Shown here: one piece after another, positions 10,601-18,249 of the stretch
Position numbering within the stretch: position 1 is the first letter of the stretch
How the letters are laid out: every line of letters begins with the position of its first letter
NCBI GenBank assembly: GCA_963665085.2
Contig: CAXXXS010000001.1
Span: forward strand, 3,782,001-3,846,000
Length of the DNA stretch: 64,000 bases
From: G963665085 sp963665085
GTDB taxonomy: Bacteria > Bacteroidota > Bacteroidia > Bacteroidales > JAAAOM01
Reading direction: 5' to 3'
Notes under the pieces: generated by a model
Told to the model about the DNA's origin: nothing
Seen by the model: only the letters and a program-made list of their open reading frames with translations
Database searches by the model: none
Translations under genes and position numbers: made by a program

Positions 10601-13600
10601 TCACACAAAAGGTCTTGGATTTAGGGGATTTGGAACAGTAACAACCTCAAACAGCATAACAGGTATTTCTTCCTCTACCGAAACAACGCTGGACGAAACA
10701 TATTATCTTCCATCAGAAGTTGTTACTACAGTAGAAACAACTTCCGGGAACGCGATAAGTACAACAAAAAGTACATTTACTCCAACGGCTTCAAACGGCT
10801 CAGTATTTAACCCCGTAACAGAAACAGAGAGCAGCGACGAGCTAAATAGTAATACTGTAACTACTACGTATGAATATGAAACCACCAGTACCGGGGATTT
10901 AGAACAAGACAAAACAGGATACACTGATGGCTCTTATGTGCAGCATGAATATAGCAACTATGTACTTGGAAAGCCCGGCCTGGTCACCTTAACAAAAAAA
11001 CATAAAGATTATTCCTCTGTTTTCCAGGAAAAAACGTACTTTGCTTACGATGAATCAACAGGGAATCTTTTGGAGCAAATAGAAAATTACGAAGTAACTG
11101 GTAAACAGGTAACAACAGCCTATTCTGGTTATAATGATGTTGGGCAACCTACTACGGTAACACAGTCAGCTACTGATGTGGAAACCTATACTACGTACCT
11201 TACTTATGACGATACCAAACGTTTTGTAATTGAAAAAGAAAATGATTTTGGTACAATAACCGCTTCTTATAATAAAATGACTGGGCAAAAAGTATCCGAG
11301 AAAGATGACAATGGATTAGAAACAACTTATACGTACGATACCTGGGGAAGGCAAATCAAAACCGTTCTTCCAACAGGAATCGAACAATCTTCCACTTATA
11401 ATTGGTACACAGGAAGCGCCATAAATAATGCATTATTCTATACCTATACCACAGCAAATAATAGCCCATGGGTAAAAACATATTACGATGCCCTGAGTAG
11501 GGAAGTATACAGTGAGACTATTGGTTTTTCTAATGTAGATATCCACAAAAAAAACGATTATAATGAAAAGGGGCAGGTCAGTTCAACAACATCGGTAAAA
11601 GGTGGGGTTACAGCATCTGTAGATTATGAATATGATGATTATGGAAGGATTTCCAATAAAGATTATAGTACCGGCAAAACAGTTATGTATGAATATCCAG
11701 AATTATCAACAAAAATTACAGAAAACGGAAATTTATATATTAAGACATACGACTGTATGGGAAACATTACATCAGTAACAGAGCCTATAGCAAACCATAC
11801 GATATCGTATGCCTATCATTCCAATGGAAGCCCGACTTCAATTACGGCACCAGGTTCCATAATTACGATGGGATATGATGAAGTAGGGAATCAAGATACA
11901 CTTGTTGATCCCGATGCAGGGACAAGCACCTATTCTTATGATGCCTTTGGAAGGATGACCTACCAAAAAGATGCTAATGGCAATGAATTTACTTTAGCAT
12001 ATGATAATTTAGGCCGTTTAAACTCGAAAGTAGACCAAGATGGTGAAACAACCACATATACCTATGTAGAATCCGGAAACGGGAAAAACCAACTGCTTAA
12101 AGAAACCAGGGGAGATTTATGGAAACAATATGGGTACGATAGCTACGGACGCGTAACAACCACTATAGAACATGTAAGCGATGCCATTAGCGACCAGGTA
12201 TATACGTATACTTACAACACAAATAGCGATGTAAAAACAATTGTTTACCCAAGTGGACTTACCGTAGTTAATACCTTTGATGATGATTATGGTTTTCTTA
12301 CTGGAATAAGTGCAGATAATAATACTATCTGGACGCTAACTTCTGATAACGGTACACTTTATTCATACAAAAATGGTAATGATACGAAGACTTATTATAA
12401 ATATAATAGTTATGGTCTCCCTACGCAGATTTATACAGAAGACTCAGAGTCTGACATCATTCAGGGATATTCTTATAGTTTTAATGCAACAACTGGCAAC
12501 TTAACTACCCGTACCGATTCGCGAAGCGGTTATGAAAGTCTTACAGAAACATTCTCTTATGATGATATAAACCGGCTTACCAGTGGTGAAATTAACAGTA
12601 GCACTACCTATAGTTATAGCTATACCAGTGACGGGGCAGGTAATTTTAACAGCAAAAGCGATGCCGGTACGTATGTTTACGCTGATAGCGACAAGCCTCA
12701 CCAGCTTACCAAGATAACCGATGTTACAGAAACATTGGAATCTCAAGTTGTAGAATATACTACTTTTAATAAAGTAGACAACATTGCACAGGGCGGGGAC
12801 GATATTTATGACTTTACCTATGGCCCCGATAACCAAAGGCGTATTATGGTCAATCACATTGATGGCAGCACAACGTATTATTTTGGTACAAACGAGGTAG
12901 AAGTTAAAGATGGCATTACCCGCGAAATAAGTTACATTAGTTCCGGCAATGGTATGATTGCCATTGATGTTAAACGCAGTGATGATAACGATACACTTTA
13001 TTATGTGCACAAAGACCACCTGGGCTCTATCCTTGCCATTAGCAACAACAAAAACGACGATGTACAACTCCAAAATTTTGATGCCTGGGGCCGTTACCGA
13101 AACCCAAATACATGGACATACAGCAACAGTAGCCGTATTACTGCAACAAACCGAGGCTTTACCGGCCATGAGCATTTGCTCGATTGCAACCTCATAAACA
13201 TGAATGGCCGTGTTTACGATCCTTTTGTGGGGATGTTCCTTAGCCCAGACAACTATGTACAATCACCAAGTAGTACGCAGAATTTTAATAGGTATGCGTA
13301 TTGCCTTAATAATCCGCTCATATACACCGACCCATCAGGAGAAATCGTTTGGGCTCCGATTATTATTGGGGCAGTAATAGGAACCTACATGGGTGGAACA
13401 ATGGCTAATAACGGTGATTACACACCTTGGGATAATGGCGCTGGAGATGGAAGTTGGGATTTTAGCTCTGGCAAAACCTGGGGATATATGTTAGGAGGTG
13501 CAGTTGTGGGAGGGCTGAGCGGTTATGTCGGAGGTGCCGTTGCAGCGGCCGATATACCGATGGCCAATACCCTTGGTATTGCGGGAGCATCTTTGACAAA

Positions 13601-14231
13601 CTCAGTTGGCACATTCATGTATACTGGTGGTCAAACAGATATTAGTGTTAGTTTTGGTCTTGGCACTTATAATTTTTCAAACAATACTTGGGATGGGATT
13701 TGGAACTGGAATGAAAACAGTACTTTAGAAAATATTGGATATACCTTTGGAGCATTAGCAAATATTCAAGATTTAGCAGCTTTAAATATGGGAGGCCCAG
13801 TAGATTACAATTCGTTAAAGCATCCAACAGGTCATGGTTCTTTAACTAACCCAAATGGAACAATTGATATTTCAAAAGGATTTGAAAGTGGAAATATACT
13901 TTGGGGTGGAAAAGGCATGAAATGGGGTACAGCCCCAGCCAATGAACTTTTTCCTAGAATAAGGATAAATAATGTTAACGAAAATTTTCTTGAGTGGATG
14001 ACTGGAAATATCAGTCTAGCAACAGATAAGGGGTTGTTGGGAATCTCTGAGGCAAGTTATGGTCTAATTGGAAATACTTGTGCCTCGCAAGTTTCTCGTG
14101 CTTTAACATATGCTGGTGTTTTAGGATTAAATCCATTTACAATTCATCCAAGTTCTTTGTATTTACAGCTATTAGCGAGACAAGCCGGGATATATTCAAG
14201 TTCATATTTATATCAAATGCCAAATAATTAA
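7647..14231 (+). CDS. Giant secreted SpvB / FG-GAP / RHS polymorphic toxin
   Basis: A 2194-residue protein with a signal peptide (LVLSILFIQFFSVNGQ). Order of parts: an SpvB-like domain (about 205-290, containing VPIAISPGTMGMQPSISIVY and GPLGIGWNISGLSAI); seven FG-GAP/VCBS-type calcium-loop repeats (about 514-880, for example GDLNGDGLTDLI, GDFDGDGLIDFI, GDFNGDGRLDII); a TcdB/TcC-like middle; YD repeats (about 1060-1780); and the RHS core (YYVHKDHLGSILAI near 1785, ending RYAYCLNNPLIYTDPSGE near 1898). The last 296 residues form a variable tail. It begins with glycine-rich hydrophobic segments and ends with GHGSL (His near 2063) and NTCASQVSRAL (Cys near 2145). That His-then-Cys order resembles permuted papain-like/NlpC folds, but this is inference. 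In this family the YD/RHS part forms a shell around the toxic tail. The immunity candidate follows 4 bases after the stop. Confidence 0.9.
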   Translation: MKKTTYFKILVLSILFIQFFSVNGQVQETAVSFELKDELEGAETYEYTARESIILKKGFSYKAEDCIPQKIIVGWEYDVEQLEDETTPTITIDETEYEGDEITSSSSFPDIKSSGTALASALLDLGDEWEISFTAGEDEENPSFTIEISYAGKFVYYGNYDTEELESSYETAVNFSFLASIDEKLILDADYLAEAEEPSTIPDTDLELGSIAGSFNVSSSGAATYTVPIAISPGTMGMQPSISIVYNSQSGNGPLGIGWNISGLSAITRVGANLYSDEEAGGVNLDMNDKFALDGNRLLLSNETSYGAAGSSYTVQNQTFAYSTIKASGTAGNGPQYFVVTTKDGKTLYYGNSPDSRALADGSSTPYMWRLNKIEDANGNYMTYTYKTENGESVIDEINYTGNDDAGLDTYNSLQFYYDTKSDANTYYIGGASVDQALLLREIRSYNEDDLFRKYNLYYTESNFSHLNKITQTASDGSELNPTIISWGSDGEFADETITVNNADYNSTDVEDKYWLSGDLNGDGLTDLIAMYNYESTNYFQKYEAAFDDDRNLYFNRSSNPYSLPENVNGEIIKTQFDASHLFNNFDGDNEAELIVPYLHKADGYYCEIVICIINENYNSVAHDINLDNSETPAFATGDFNNDGINDLIYIEHTPTDEKYNGAILYPKPLDKASFSEEINFSIDEPQTIFANDFNGDGLTDIFILTENGYYIYKNTGGDFDFHFVEIAVGDEFNSTYVIKQGDFDGDGLIDFILNEKDTRNWFLATNDANWGFSLTSLPNITARNEIFTTNDDCRDNCIVVDLNQDGKSDVIIIDAVYDKESNWIGETWGEFNTYNITSYISTGDSFIENSSITSTDENYSYTKTTVTGDFNGDGRLDIINYGSDLFSSITTDEQFRIYSTFNDGFDDEKVISITDGYSNTTEIEYRPLSYEETEDGETFYSPESSAEYPLMDIQAPIYCVQNVTTPDGIGGTTATSYSYAGAKIHTKGLGFRGFGTVTTSNSITGISSSTETTLDETYYLPSEVVTTVETTSGNAISTTKSTFTPTASNGSVFNPVTETESSDELNSNTVTTTYEYETTSTGDLEQDKTGYTDGSYVQHEYSNYVLGKPGLVTLTKKHKDYSSVFQEKTYFAYDESTGNLLEQIENYEVTGKQVTTAYSGYNDVGQPTTVTQSATDVETYTTYLTYDDTKRFVIEKENDFGTITASYNKMTGQKVSEKDDNGLETTYTYDTWGRQIKTVLPTGIEQSSTYNWYTGSAINNALFYTYTTANNSPWVKTYYDALSREVYSETIGFSNVDIHKKNDYNEKGQVSSTTSVKGGVTASVDYEYDDYGRISNKDYSTGKTVMYEYPELSTKITENGNLYIKTYDCMGNITSVTEPIANHTISYAYHSNGSPTSITAPGSIITMGYDEVGNQDTLVDPDAGTSTYSYDAFGRMTYQKDANGNEFTLAYDNLGRLNSKVDQDGETTTYTYVESGNGKNQLLKETRGDLWKQYGYDSYGRVTTTIEHVSDAISDQVYTYTYNTNSDVKTIVYPSGLTVVNTFDDDYGFLTGISADNNTIWTLTSDNGTLYSYKNGNDTKTYYKYNSYGLPTQIYTEDSESDIIQGYSYSFNATTGNLTTRTDSRSGYESLTETFSYDDINRLTSGEINSSTTYSYSYTSDGAGNFNSKSDAGTYVYADSDKPHQLTKITDVTETLESQVVEYTTFNKVDNIAQGGDDIYDFTYGPDNQRRIMVNHIDGSTTYYFGTNEVEVKDGITREISYISSGNGMIAIDVKRSDDNDTLYYVHKDHLGSILAISNNKNDDVQLQNFDAWGRYRNPNTWTYSNSSRITATNRGFTGHEHLLDCNLINMNGRVYDPFVGMFLSPDNYVQSPSSTQNFNRYAYCLNNPLIYTDPSGEIVWAPIIIGAVIGTYMGGTMANNGDYTPWDNGAGDGSWDFSSGKTWGYMLGGAVVGGLSGYVGGAVAAADIPMANTLGIAGASLTNSVGTFMYTGGQTDISVSFGLGTYNFSNNTWDGIWNWNENSTLENIGYTFGALANIQDLAALNMGGPVDYNSLKHPTGHGSLTNPNGTIDISKGFESGNILWGGKGMKWGTAPANELFPRIRINNVNENFLEWMTGNISLATDKGLLGISEASYGLIGNTCASQVSRALTYAGVLGLNPFTIHPSSLYLQLLARQAGIYSSSYLYQMPNN

Positions 14232-14235
14232 TGAT

Positions 14236-14841
14236 ATGAAAAAACCATCAATTATTTTTTGTATGATATTTTCACTTTCTTTTTTTCAAAATGTTAAAAG
14301 TCAAGTTTTGGAAGATAGCTACTACATAGGTAAAGAGAAATACAATATACTTCAAACATTCTATTATTTGTTAACGATTAATGACTCTATTGCAGATTTA
14401 GAATTATATATGGTTTCTAAAGGGCAAACATCTTCATATTATTTCTTTAAAAACGAAAACAAGATGCCATTTTCAGAGCAATTTATAATTGTTGAAAGCG
14501 GATCTAATTATTCTTTTAAGGATAATACAAATAATACTTTAGAAATTAATATCACGCAAGATATTGTTTTAACTGGAGGAGGCCATAAAGTCATATTAGA
14601 GAAGGTTGCGGAGATTCCAAAGAGTTACATAAAGATGAAGAATGAATCTCTTTATACTTTTGCAAGCTATTATCCCCATCTTATAATGGGATACGATAAA
14701 AAGTTTGAATCTAAAAAAGAAGTAAAGATTTCTTCTGATCTAAGGAATTCAGATTTATTAGAAAAGTGTGGGCAGTTGAATTATTCCGAATATAAGGAGC
14801 TTTTACACAAAGAATTAGAAATGATTATTAAGAAGGAGTAG
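14236..14841 (+). CDS. Putative periplasmic immunity protein for the RHS tail toxin
   Basis: A 201-residue protein that I do not recognise. It has a signal peptide (IIFCMIFSLSFFQNVKSQ), no lipobox cysteine, no membrane segment in the mature part and a charged lysine-rich C-terminus. The start lies 4 bases after the stop of the RHS toxin gene. That is where polymorphic-toxin systems place the cognate immunity gene, and export would fit a toxin acting in the periplasm. It is AT-richer than the RHS core, as are the last 900 bases of the toxin gene, which fits a tail and immunity pair exchanged as one cassette. The function is inferred from position only. Followed by a strong terminator. Confidence 0.6.
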   Translation: MKKPSIIFCMIFSLSFFQNVKSQVLEDSYYIGKEKYNILQTFYYLLTINDSIADLELYMVSKGQTSSYYFFKNENKMPFSEQFIIVESGSNYSFKDNTNNTLEINITQDIVLTGGGHKVILEKVAEIPKSYIKMKNESLYTFASYYPHLIMGYDKKFESKKEVKISSDLRNSDLLEKCGQLNYSEYKELLHKELEMIIKKE

Positions 14842-14857
14842 AATTTGCATTTATAAC

Positions 14858-14885
14858 AAAAAGCCCGGCATTGCCGGGCTTTTCT
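14858..14885 (+). terminator. Rho-independent terminator of the RHS operon
   Basis: Perfect hairpin with arms AAGCCCGGCA and TGCCGGGCTT around a single-base axis, followed by a T-rich tract. It lies directly after the immunity gene. Confidence 0.9.
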
Positions 14886-14886
14886 T

Positions 14887-15183
14887 TTATAATAATGTTT
14901 GCAATTTAGTTTTAGTGATAAACGCATCCAGAAAAGCGTAAATCATTTTTTTGTCGTCAGGCTTCATTTTATCAACATCCTCAATCCGTTTTACCATCTC
15001 TTTATTTAGCTGCTTTTCTGAAGCTCCTACCAAATAATCTAAAGAAACCTCAAAAGCATCAGCCATCCGCTTTGCTATGTCGATAGACGGAACAGCGTCG
15101 CCACGTTCGTAACGACCAACAATCTCACGAGAAACATTTATTTGCTTAGCCAGTTCGCTTTGTGACCAACCTTTTTGCCCCAG
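14887..15183 (-). pseudogene. XRE-family helix-turn-helix regulator lacking its N-terminus and start codon
   Basis: On the minus strand an open frame encodes GQKGWSQSELAKQINVSREI followed by VGRYERGDAVPSIDIAKRM, a clear XRE/Cro-type HTH domain, then a helical C-terminus ending KTKLQTLL. Directly upstream of the leucine codon at 15183 the frame meets TAG (15184-15186), and no ATG, GTG or TTG lies before the HTH. The roughly ten residues that normally precede the motif are missing. The break coincides with the start of the displaced RHS tail fragment on the opposite strand, so a rearrangement removed the promoter and start. The full gene would have been a DNA-binding regulator. Confidence 0.8.
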
Positions 15184-15416
15184 CTATAATGGGATTTGCA
15201 AGCGGGGCAATTGCAGGATACAGTTTAGCGAAAAGTTCACCCTATGAGCGAAATTTGATGTTCGGTAACTTGACGGAAAAAGGGTATGGAGATGCATTAA
15301 GTGATTGGTATGCGGGATTAAGTGCAAAAGTAACACAAGTAGTAAATGATCCACATGCTGGTGTAGATTTGACGTTGGCATCAAACGATAATTTACCAGC
15401 TCCAGCGCGTTTGTAA
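15177..15416 (+). pseudogene. Displaced RHS tail fragment
   Basis: The plus frame reads PAIMGFASGAIAGYSLAKSS and ends ASNDNLPAPARL at the stop at 15414. The beginning resembles the segment just after an RHS core: the intact toxin has WAPIIIGAVIGTY at that point. There is no RHS core and no start of its own; an ATG at 15162 lies in sequence antisense to the XRE gene. I read it as the remains of an alternative toxin tail left behind 950 bases downstream of the active cassette. The identity is inferred from this short resemblance. Confidence 0.5.
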
Positions 15417-15536
15417 CGCGTTGCGAAGAAACAATGGCACAATTGTGGCCAGAAACAAGAAAGCCTTGCCTAAGCAGCAGGGCTTTTCTAATTACAGCAG
15501 CAACAAAGTTACAGAAACCACGCGTTGCAAACGCGC
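15405..15536. repeat. REPIN-like pair of inverted REP sequences
   Basis: GCGCGTTTGTAACGCGT at 15405-15421 and ACGCGTTGCAAACGCGC at 15520-15536 are inverted copies of one another with one mismatch. Each is itself a near palindrome. Two inverted REPs about 100 bases apart form the REPIN arrangement known from RAYT-transposase-associated repeats. A looser relative (GCGTTTGCATTTGCAACG) lies near 15651. No RAYT gene is in the window. Confidence 0.55.
15460..15488 (+). terminator. Possible terminator hairpin
   Basis: Arms AGCCTTGC (15462-15469) and GCAGGGCT (15477-15484) pair with one G-U wobble and are followed by a short T run. It lies inside the REPIN-like element, so it could be part of that element instead. 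Confidence 0.4.
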
Positions 15537-15794
15537 GGAAGCTTTGTTGTAGTTTAAAACAGTTTATATTTGTTATTAAAAAAACAAACCCTAAGATGCA
15601 AGTAGCATGCAGAAATAGTTAAGGACAAAACATCAAGTGCGGTTGGGCGTTTGCATTTGCAACGTCCAATCTTGCTTGGTAGCATTTGCTATCATTTAGC
15701 AGCAATAAAAGATATTATTTGCTGTAATGTTATAAAGAAGGTTGGTAAATTTGCCTAAGGCAAGACAGCAAATGCTGTCGGATAGAAGAAATTA

Positions 15795-15834
15795 TAGAAT
15801 CCTCTCATAGCCGTTAGGCTATGAGAGGATTCTA
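15795..15834. repeat. Perfect 18-bp inverted repeat with 4-base loop
   Basis: Arms 15795-15812 and 15817-15834 are exact reverse complements around GTTA. No T tract follows on the plus strand, so it is not a classical terminator there. A second small hairpin, GACAGCA-AA-TGCTGTC, lies just upstream near 15767. The rest of 15537-15962 shows no gene. Confidence 0.8.
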
Positions 15835-15962
15835 CGATTAACAGGGGATATTAATTTCGCCAGTTTGTGAATTGTTTACATTCTCTGGTTTTTTTATTGT
15901 TATAATCTTTTAGTTTTGTTCTTTTATAAAAAAAATAGTTGATTTTATTAATCCCTAAATGA

Positions 15963-16898
15963 ATGAATAAAGCTATGAAAAGACTAACTTTTTATTTAAT
16001 CTTAAATTCTTTTTTCCTTATTAACATGTATTCACAATCAGTAATTAATTTATGGCCGGATACACCTCCGTATAACATTAAAAATGACAAGGTTCAAGAA
16101 ATAACGGCAACAGATGATAATGGTATTGTCCGTGTAGAGAATGTGATAACACCAACATTGACCGTGTATTTGCCAGAAGAAAGTAAAAATACAGGAGCGG
16201 CTGTTGTAATTTGTCCCGGAGGAGGATATGCCTTATTGGCAATTGATCATGAAGGTTATAAAGTTGCAGAGTATCTTAATTCTATTGGAGTGGCAGGGAT
16301 TGTGCTTAAATATCGTCTCCCCCAGGATGATCTGGTTACAAATAAATCCATTGTTCCTTTGATGGATGCACAACAGGCAATCCGAATGGTTAGGAAAAAT
16401 TCAACAGAGTGGAAAATAAATCCGGACAAAGTTGGAATAATGGGATTCTCTGCAGGAGGGCACCTGGCTGCAACTGCAACAACACATTTTACAACTGTTG
16501 TTGGAGGTGTTGATGATGGGACCAGTGTGAGACCTGATTTTAGTGTGTTGGTTTATCCTGTTGTAACTTGTTATGAACATGGACACAAAGGTTCTCGTGT
16601 AAATTTAATTGGAGAGAATCCAACTCCGGATGAAGTAGCACGTTTTAGTAATGAATTATGGGTAAATGAGAATACCCCTCCAACACTTTTATTTCATTCA
16701 ACAGATGATAATGTAGTGCCCGTAGAAAATAGCTTACGTTATTATCAGAATTGTGTTAAATACAATGTTCCAGCTTCTCTTCATATTTTTGAACAAGGTG
16801 GGCATGGATATGGAATTGGAAGAGCTAAAGGTCCCCAAAAAGATTGGCCGGATATTATGGCAGAATGGATGAGAGGCCGAGGATTGCTTGAAAAGTAG
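15963..16898 (+). CDS. Secreted alpha/beta-hydrolase (esterase/lipase, acetyl-xylan-esterase-like)
   Basis: A 311-residue protein with a signal peptide (LILNSFFLINMYSQS). The alpha/beta-hydrolase fold is shown by the oxyanion-hole strand AAVVICPGGGYALLAIDHEG (about 79-98), the nucleophile elbow GIMGFSAGGHLAA (Ser near 166), the Asp in HSTDDNVVPVENS (about 260) and the His in QGGHGYGIG (about 288). This set matches BD-FAE/esterase-lipase proteins of Bacteroidota, often active on acetylated plant sugars; the substrate is inferred. An alternative start is the ATG at 15975. It stands alone, followed by a terminator at 17032-17064. Confidence 0.85.
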   Translation: MNKAMKRLTFYLILNSFFLINMYSQSVINLWPDTPPYNIKNDKVQEITATDDNGIVRVENVITPTLTVYLPEESKNTGAAVVICPGGGYALLAIDHEGYKVAEYLNSIGVAGIVLKYRLPQDDLVTNKSIVPLMDAQQAIRMVRKNSTEWKINPDKVGIMGFSAGGHLAATATTHFTTVVGGVDDGTSVRPDFSVLVYPVVTCYEHGHKGSRVNLIGENPTPDEVARFSNELWVNENTPPTLLFHSTDDNVVPVENSLRYYQNCVKYNVPASLHIFEQGGHGYGIGRAKGPQKDWPDIMAEWMRGRGLLEK

Positions 16899-17031
16899 TT
16901 AGCGACTAAAAAAAAACGAGAGTATCTCCTCCATAGTTTGCAAGAATAGCTAAATACAAAAATATCAAAGAAACCACAGTGGATCCTTTGATTAACGGGA
17001 GATAGCCTCTAAGCACATTATATTAAAAAGG

Positions 17032-17064
17032 CTTCCAGGTCAAGTTAGACCTTGGAAGTTTTTT
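17032..17064 (+). terminator. Rho-independent terminator after the esterase
   Basis: Arms CTTCCAGGTC (17032-17041) and GACCTTGGAAG (17048-17058) pair with one bulge and are followed by six T. Confidence 0.8.
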
Positions 17065-17109
17065 GTTGTTTATTTCTGACTTTTTAACGTCACCTTTGGA
17101 ATTAATATT

Positions 17110-17505
17110 TTAATATGCATACTCATTAATAGCTTCAAGTAGTCCGGAAATTTGATCTATCCCTTTAACTAGATATCTGTCAATGTTATCAACAAAACGT
17201 TGATCGGTAAATCGGTTAAGATCTTCATGCATTTCCCCTGAGAGAAGAATTATAAAACTAGAGGGGCATTCTCTTTTGATAATTTCAGCAACTTGTAATC
17301 CTGTTTTTAATTTTCCCTTGCTGTTTTCCAGGTTGTAATCCAAAATTACAATATCAGGATCCTGGTGAAGGTTAGCTACACAATCCTCTCCGTTTTTAAA
17401 AGAAGTGATATCACTTATTCCTTTTTTTTTAAGAGTTTTAGTTAGCATTAAATTGAAACTGCTATCATCGTCAACAACAAAAACACTTAGTTCTTTTAAT
17501 CTCAT
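17110..17505 (-). CDS. Single-domain response regulator
   Basis: A 131-residue receiver domain and nothing else. It has the acidic pair in VFVVDDDSSF (about 8-17), the phospho-acceptor Asp in DIVILDYNLENSKG (about 55), the Ser/Thr position in IILLSGEMHE and the Lys in YLVKGIDQ. The loop after the acceptor (ENSKGKLKTG) is longer than in CheY. With no output domain it should act by phosphotransfer or protein binding. No kinase gene is adjacent, so its partner is unknown. It is flanked by the esterase terminator and a 358-base gap. Confidence 0.85.
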   Translation of the reverse strand: MRLKELSVFVVDDDSSFNLMLTKTLKKKGISDITSFKNGEDCVANLHQDPDIVILDYNLENSKGKLKTGLQVAEIIKRECPSSFIILLSGEMHEDLNRFTDQRFVDNIDRYLVKGIDQISGLLEAINEYAY

Positions 17506-17740
17506 AATGCTAGGAATTAATTGAAAAATATTAATTCTTTATACGAAAACAGAAGCAGAAATGTTGATGGGTGATAATATGTAATTACGTGTGGGTAAAG
17601 TATGTAAATTTACTCTTGAAGAAGTAAAAAAGCTTTTAAAGATAATGATAGACAAGGATTAAAAAGTTGAATTCGTTTATTGTTGTTGTGTTTAATAATT
17701 TATATGAGTGGGATTGTTTAATATTAAATTAGAAGAGATA

Positions 17741-17782
17741 TTAATTTCGGGTTTCTTTGGTTAAATCGAAACCCGAAATTAA
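17741..17782. repeat. Perfect 15-bp inverted repeat in the 17506-17863 gap
   Basis: Arms 17741-17755 and 17768-17782 (TTAATTTCGGGTTTC and its exact complement) enclose a 12-base loop. It lies downstream of the DGC-protein gene and upstream of the receiver gene. It lacks a strong T tract and could be a terminator stem or a protein-binding site. Nothing else is seen in this gap. Confidence 0.7.
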
Positions 17783-17863
17783 CTAAGTGTCATATTGATA
17801 AACAGTAGTGAAATCGTTGTTGATGATATTGTTTTAGTGAACTATTTGTTTTACACATAAAAC

Positions 17864-18235
17864 TTATTGATAACTCAACGCTTTAGAAAAGGCAATATCG
17901 ATATTTCTATCATTTATAGTAGATTTTCCTTTTTCTAATCCAATATCTGATAAGCGAAGATATTTATAATCTTTTATTCCGTTGCGTTCCATTATTTTCT
18001 TGCCGCAATCTACAGGACACCCATCTATGACAAAAAGATCTGATGTTTTAAAATTTTCAATTGAAGCTTCTATCCCAGCACCTACCAAGGCTAAACAGCT
18101 CATTTTGAGAATTCCACAGTCTCTGAGTTTTCGGGCAGTCAAGTCAGATATTTGCCCAACATCTGATGCACCTGAACAGGCTAATACAATTGCACTATTC
18201 TGACTGCATGAACAATTTGATTTGTTTGTTTCCAT
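17864..18235 (-). CDS. DGC-domain putative zinc-binding protein of the arsenic cluster
   Basis: A 123-residue protein of the family called DGC domain or putative zinc-binding protein. Visible features are a cysteine-rich N-terminus (CSCSQ), VLACSGASDVGQISDLTARK, MSCLALVGAGIE and the name-giving DGC in VIDGCPVDCGKKI. The conserved cysteines suggest metal or thiol chemistry, but the family has no firm biochemical role. It is the last gene behind the ArsP-like permease (14-base gap) and so probably shares its operator-controlled transcript. A part in arsenic handling is inferred from this context. Confidence 0.8.
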   Translation of the reverse strand: METNKSNCSCSQNSAIVLACSGASDVGQISDLTARKLRDCGILKMSCLALVGAGIEASIENFKTSDLFVIDGCPVDCGKKIMERNGIKDYKYLRLSDIGLEKGKSTINDRNIDIAFSKALSYQ

Positions 18236-18249
18236 AATACAAGTTTTAT

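Noticed and set aside
12501..13262. 253-codon open frame on the minus strand
   Set aside because: Fully antisense to the RHS core; its protein shows no family features, while the plus frame is clearly coding.
15162..15416. A real 84-residue gene starting at 15162
   Set aside because: Its first residues are antisense to the XRE gene and the rest resembles an RHS tail without core, so it was called a fragment.
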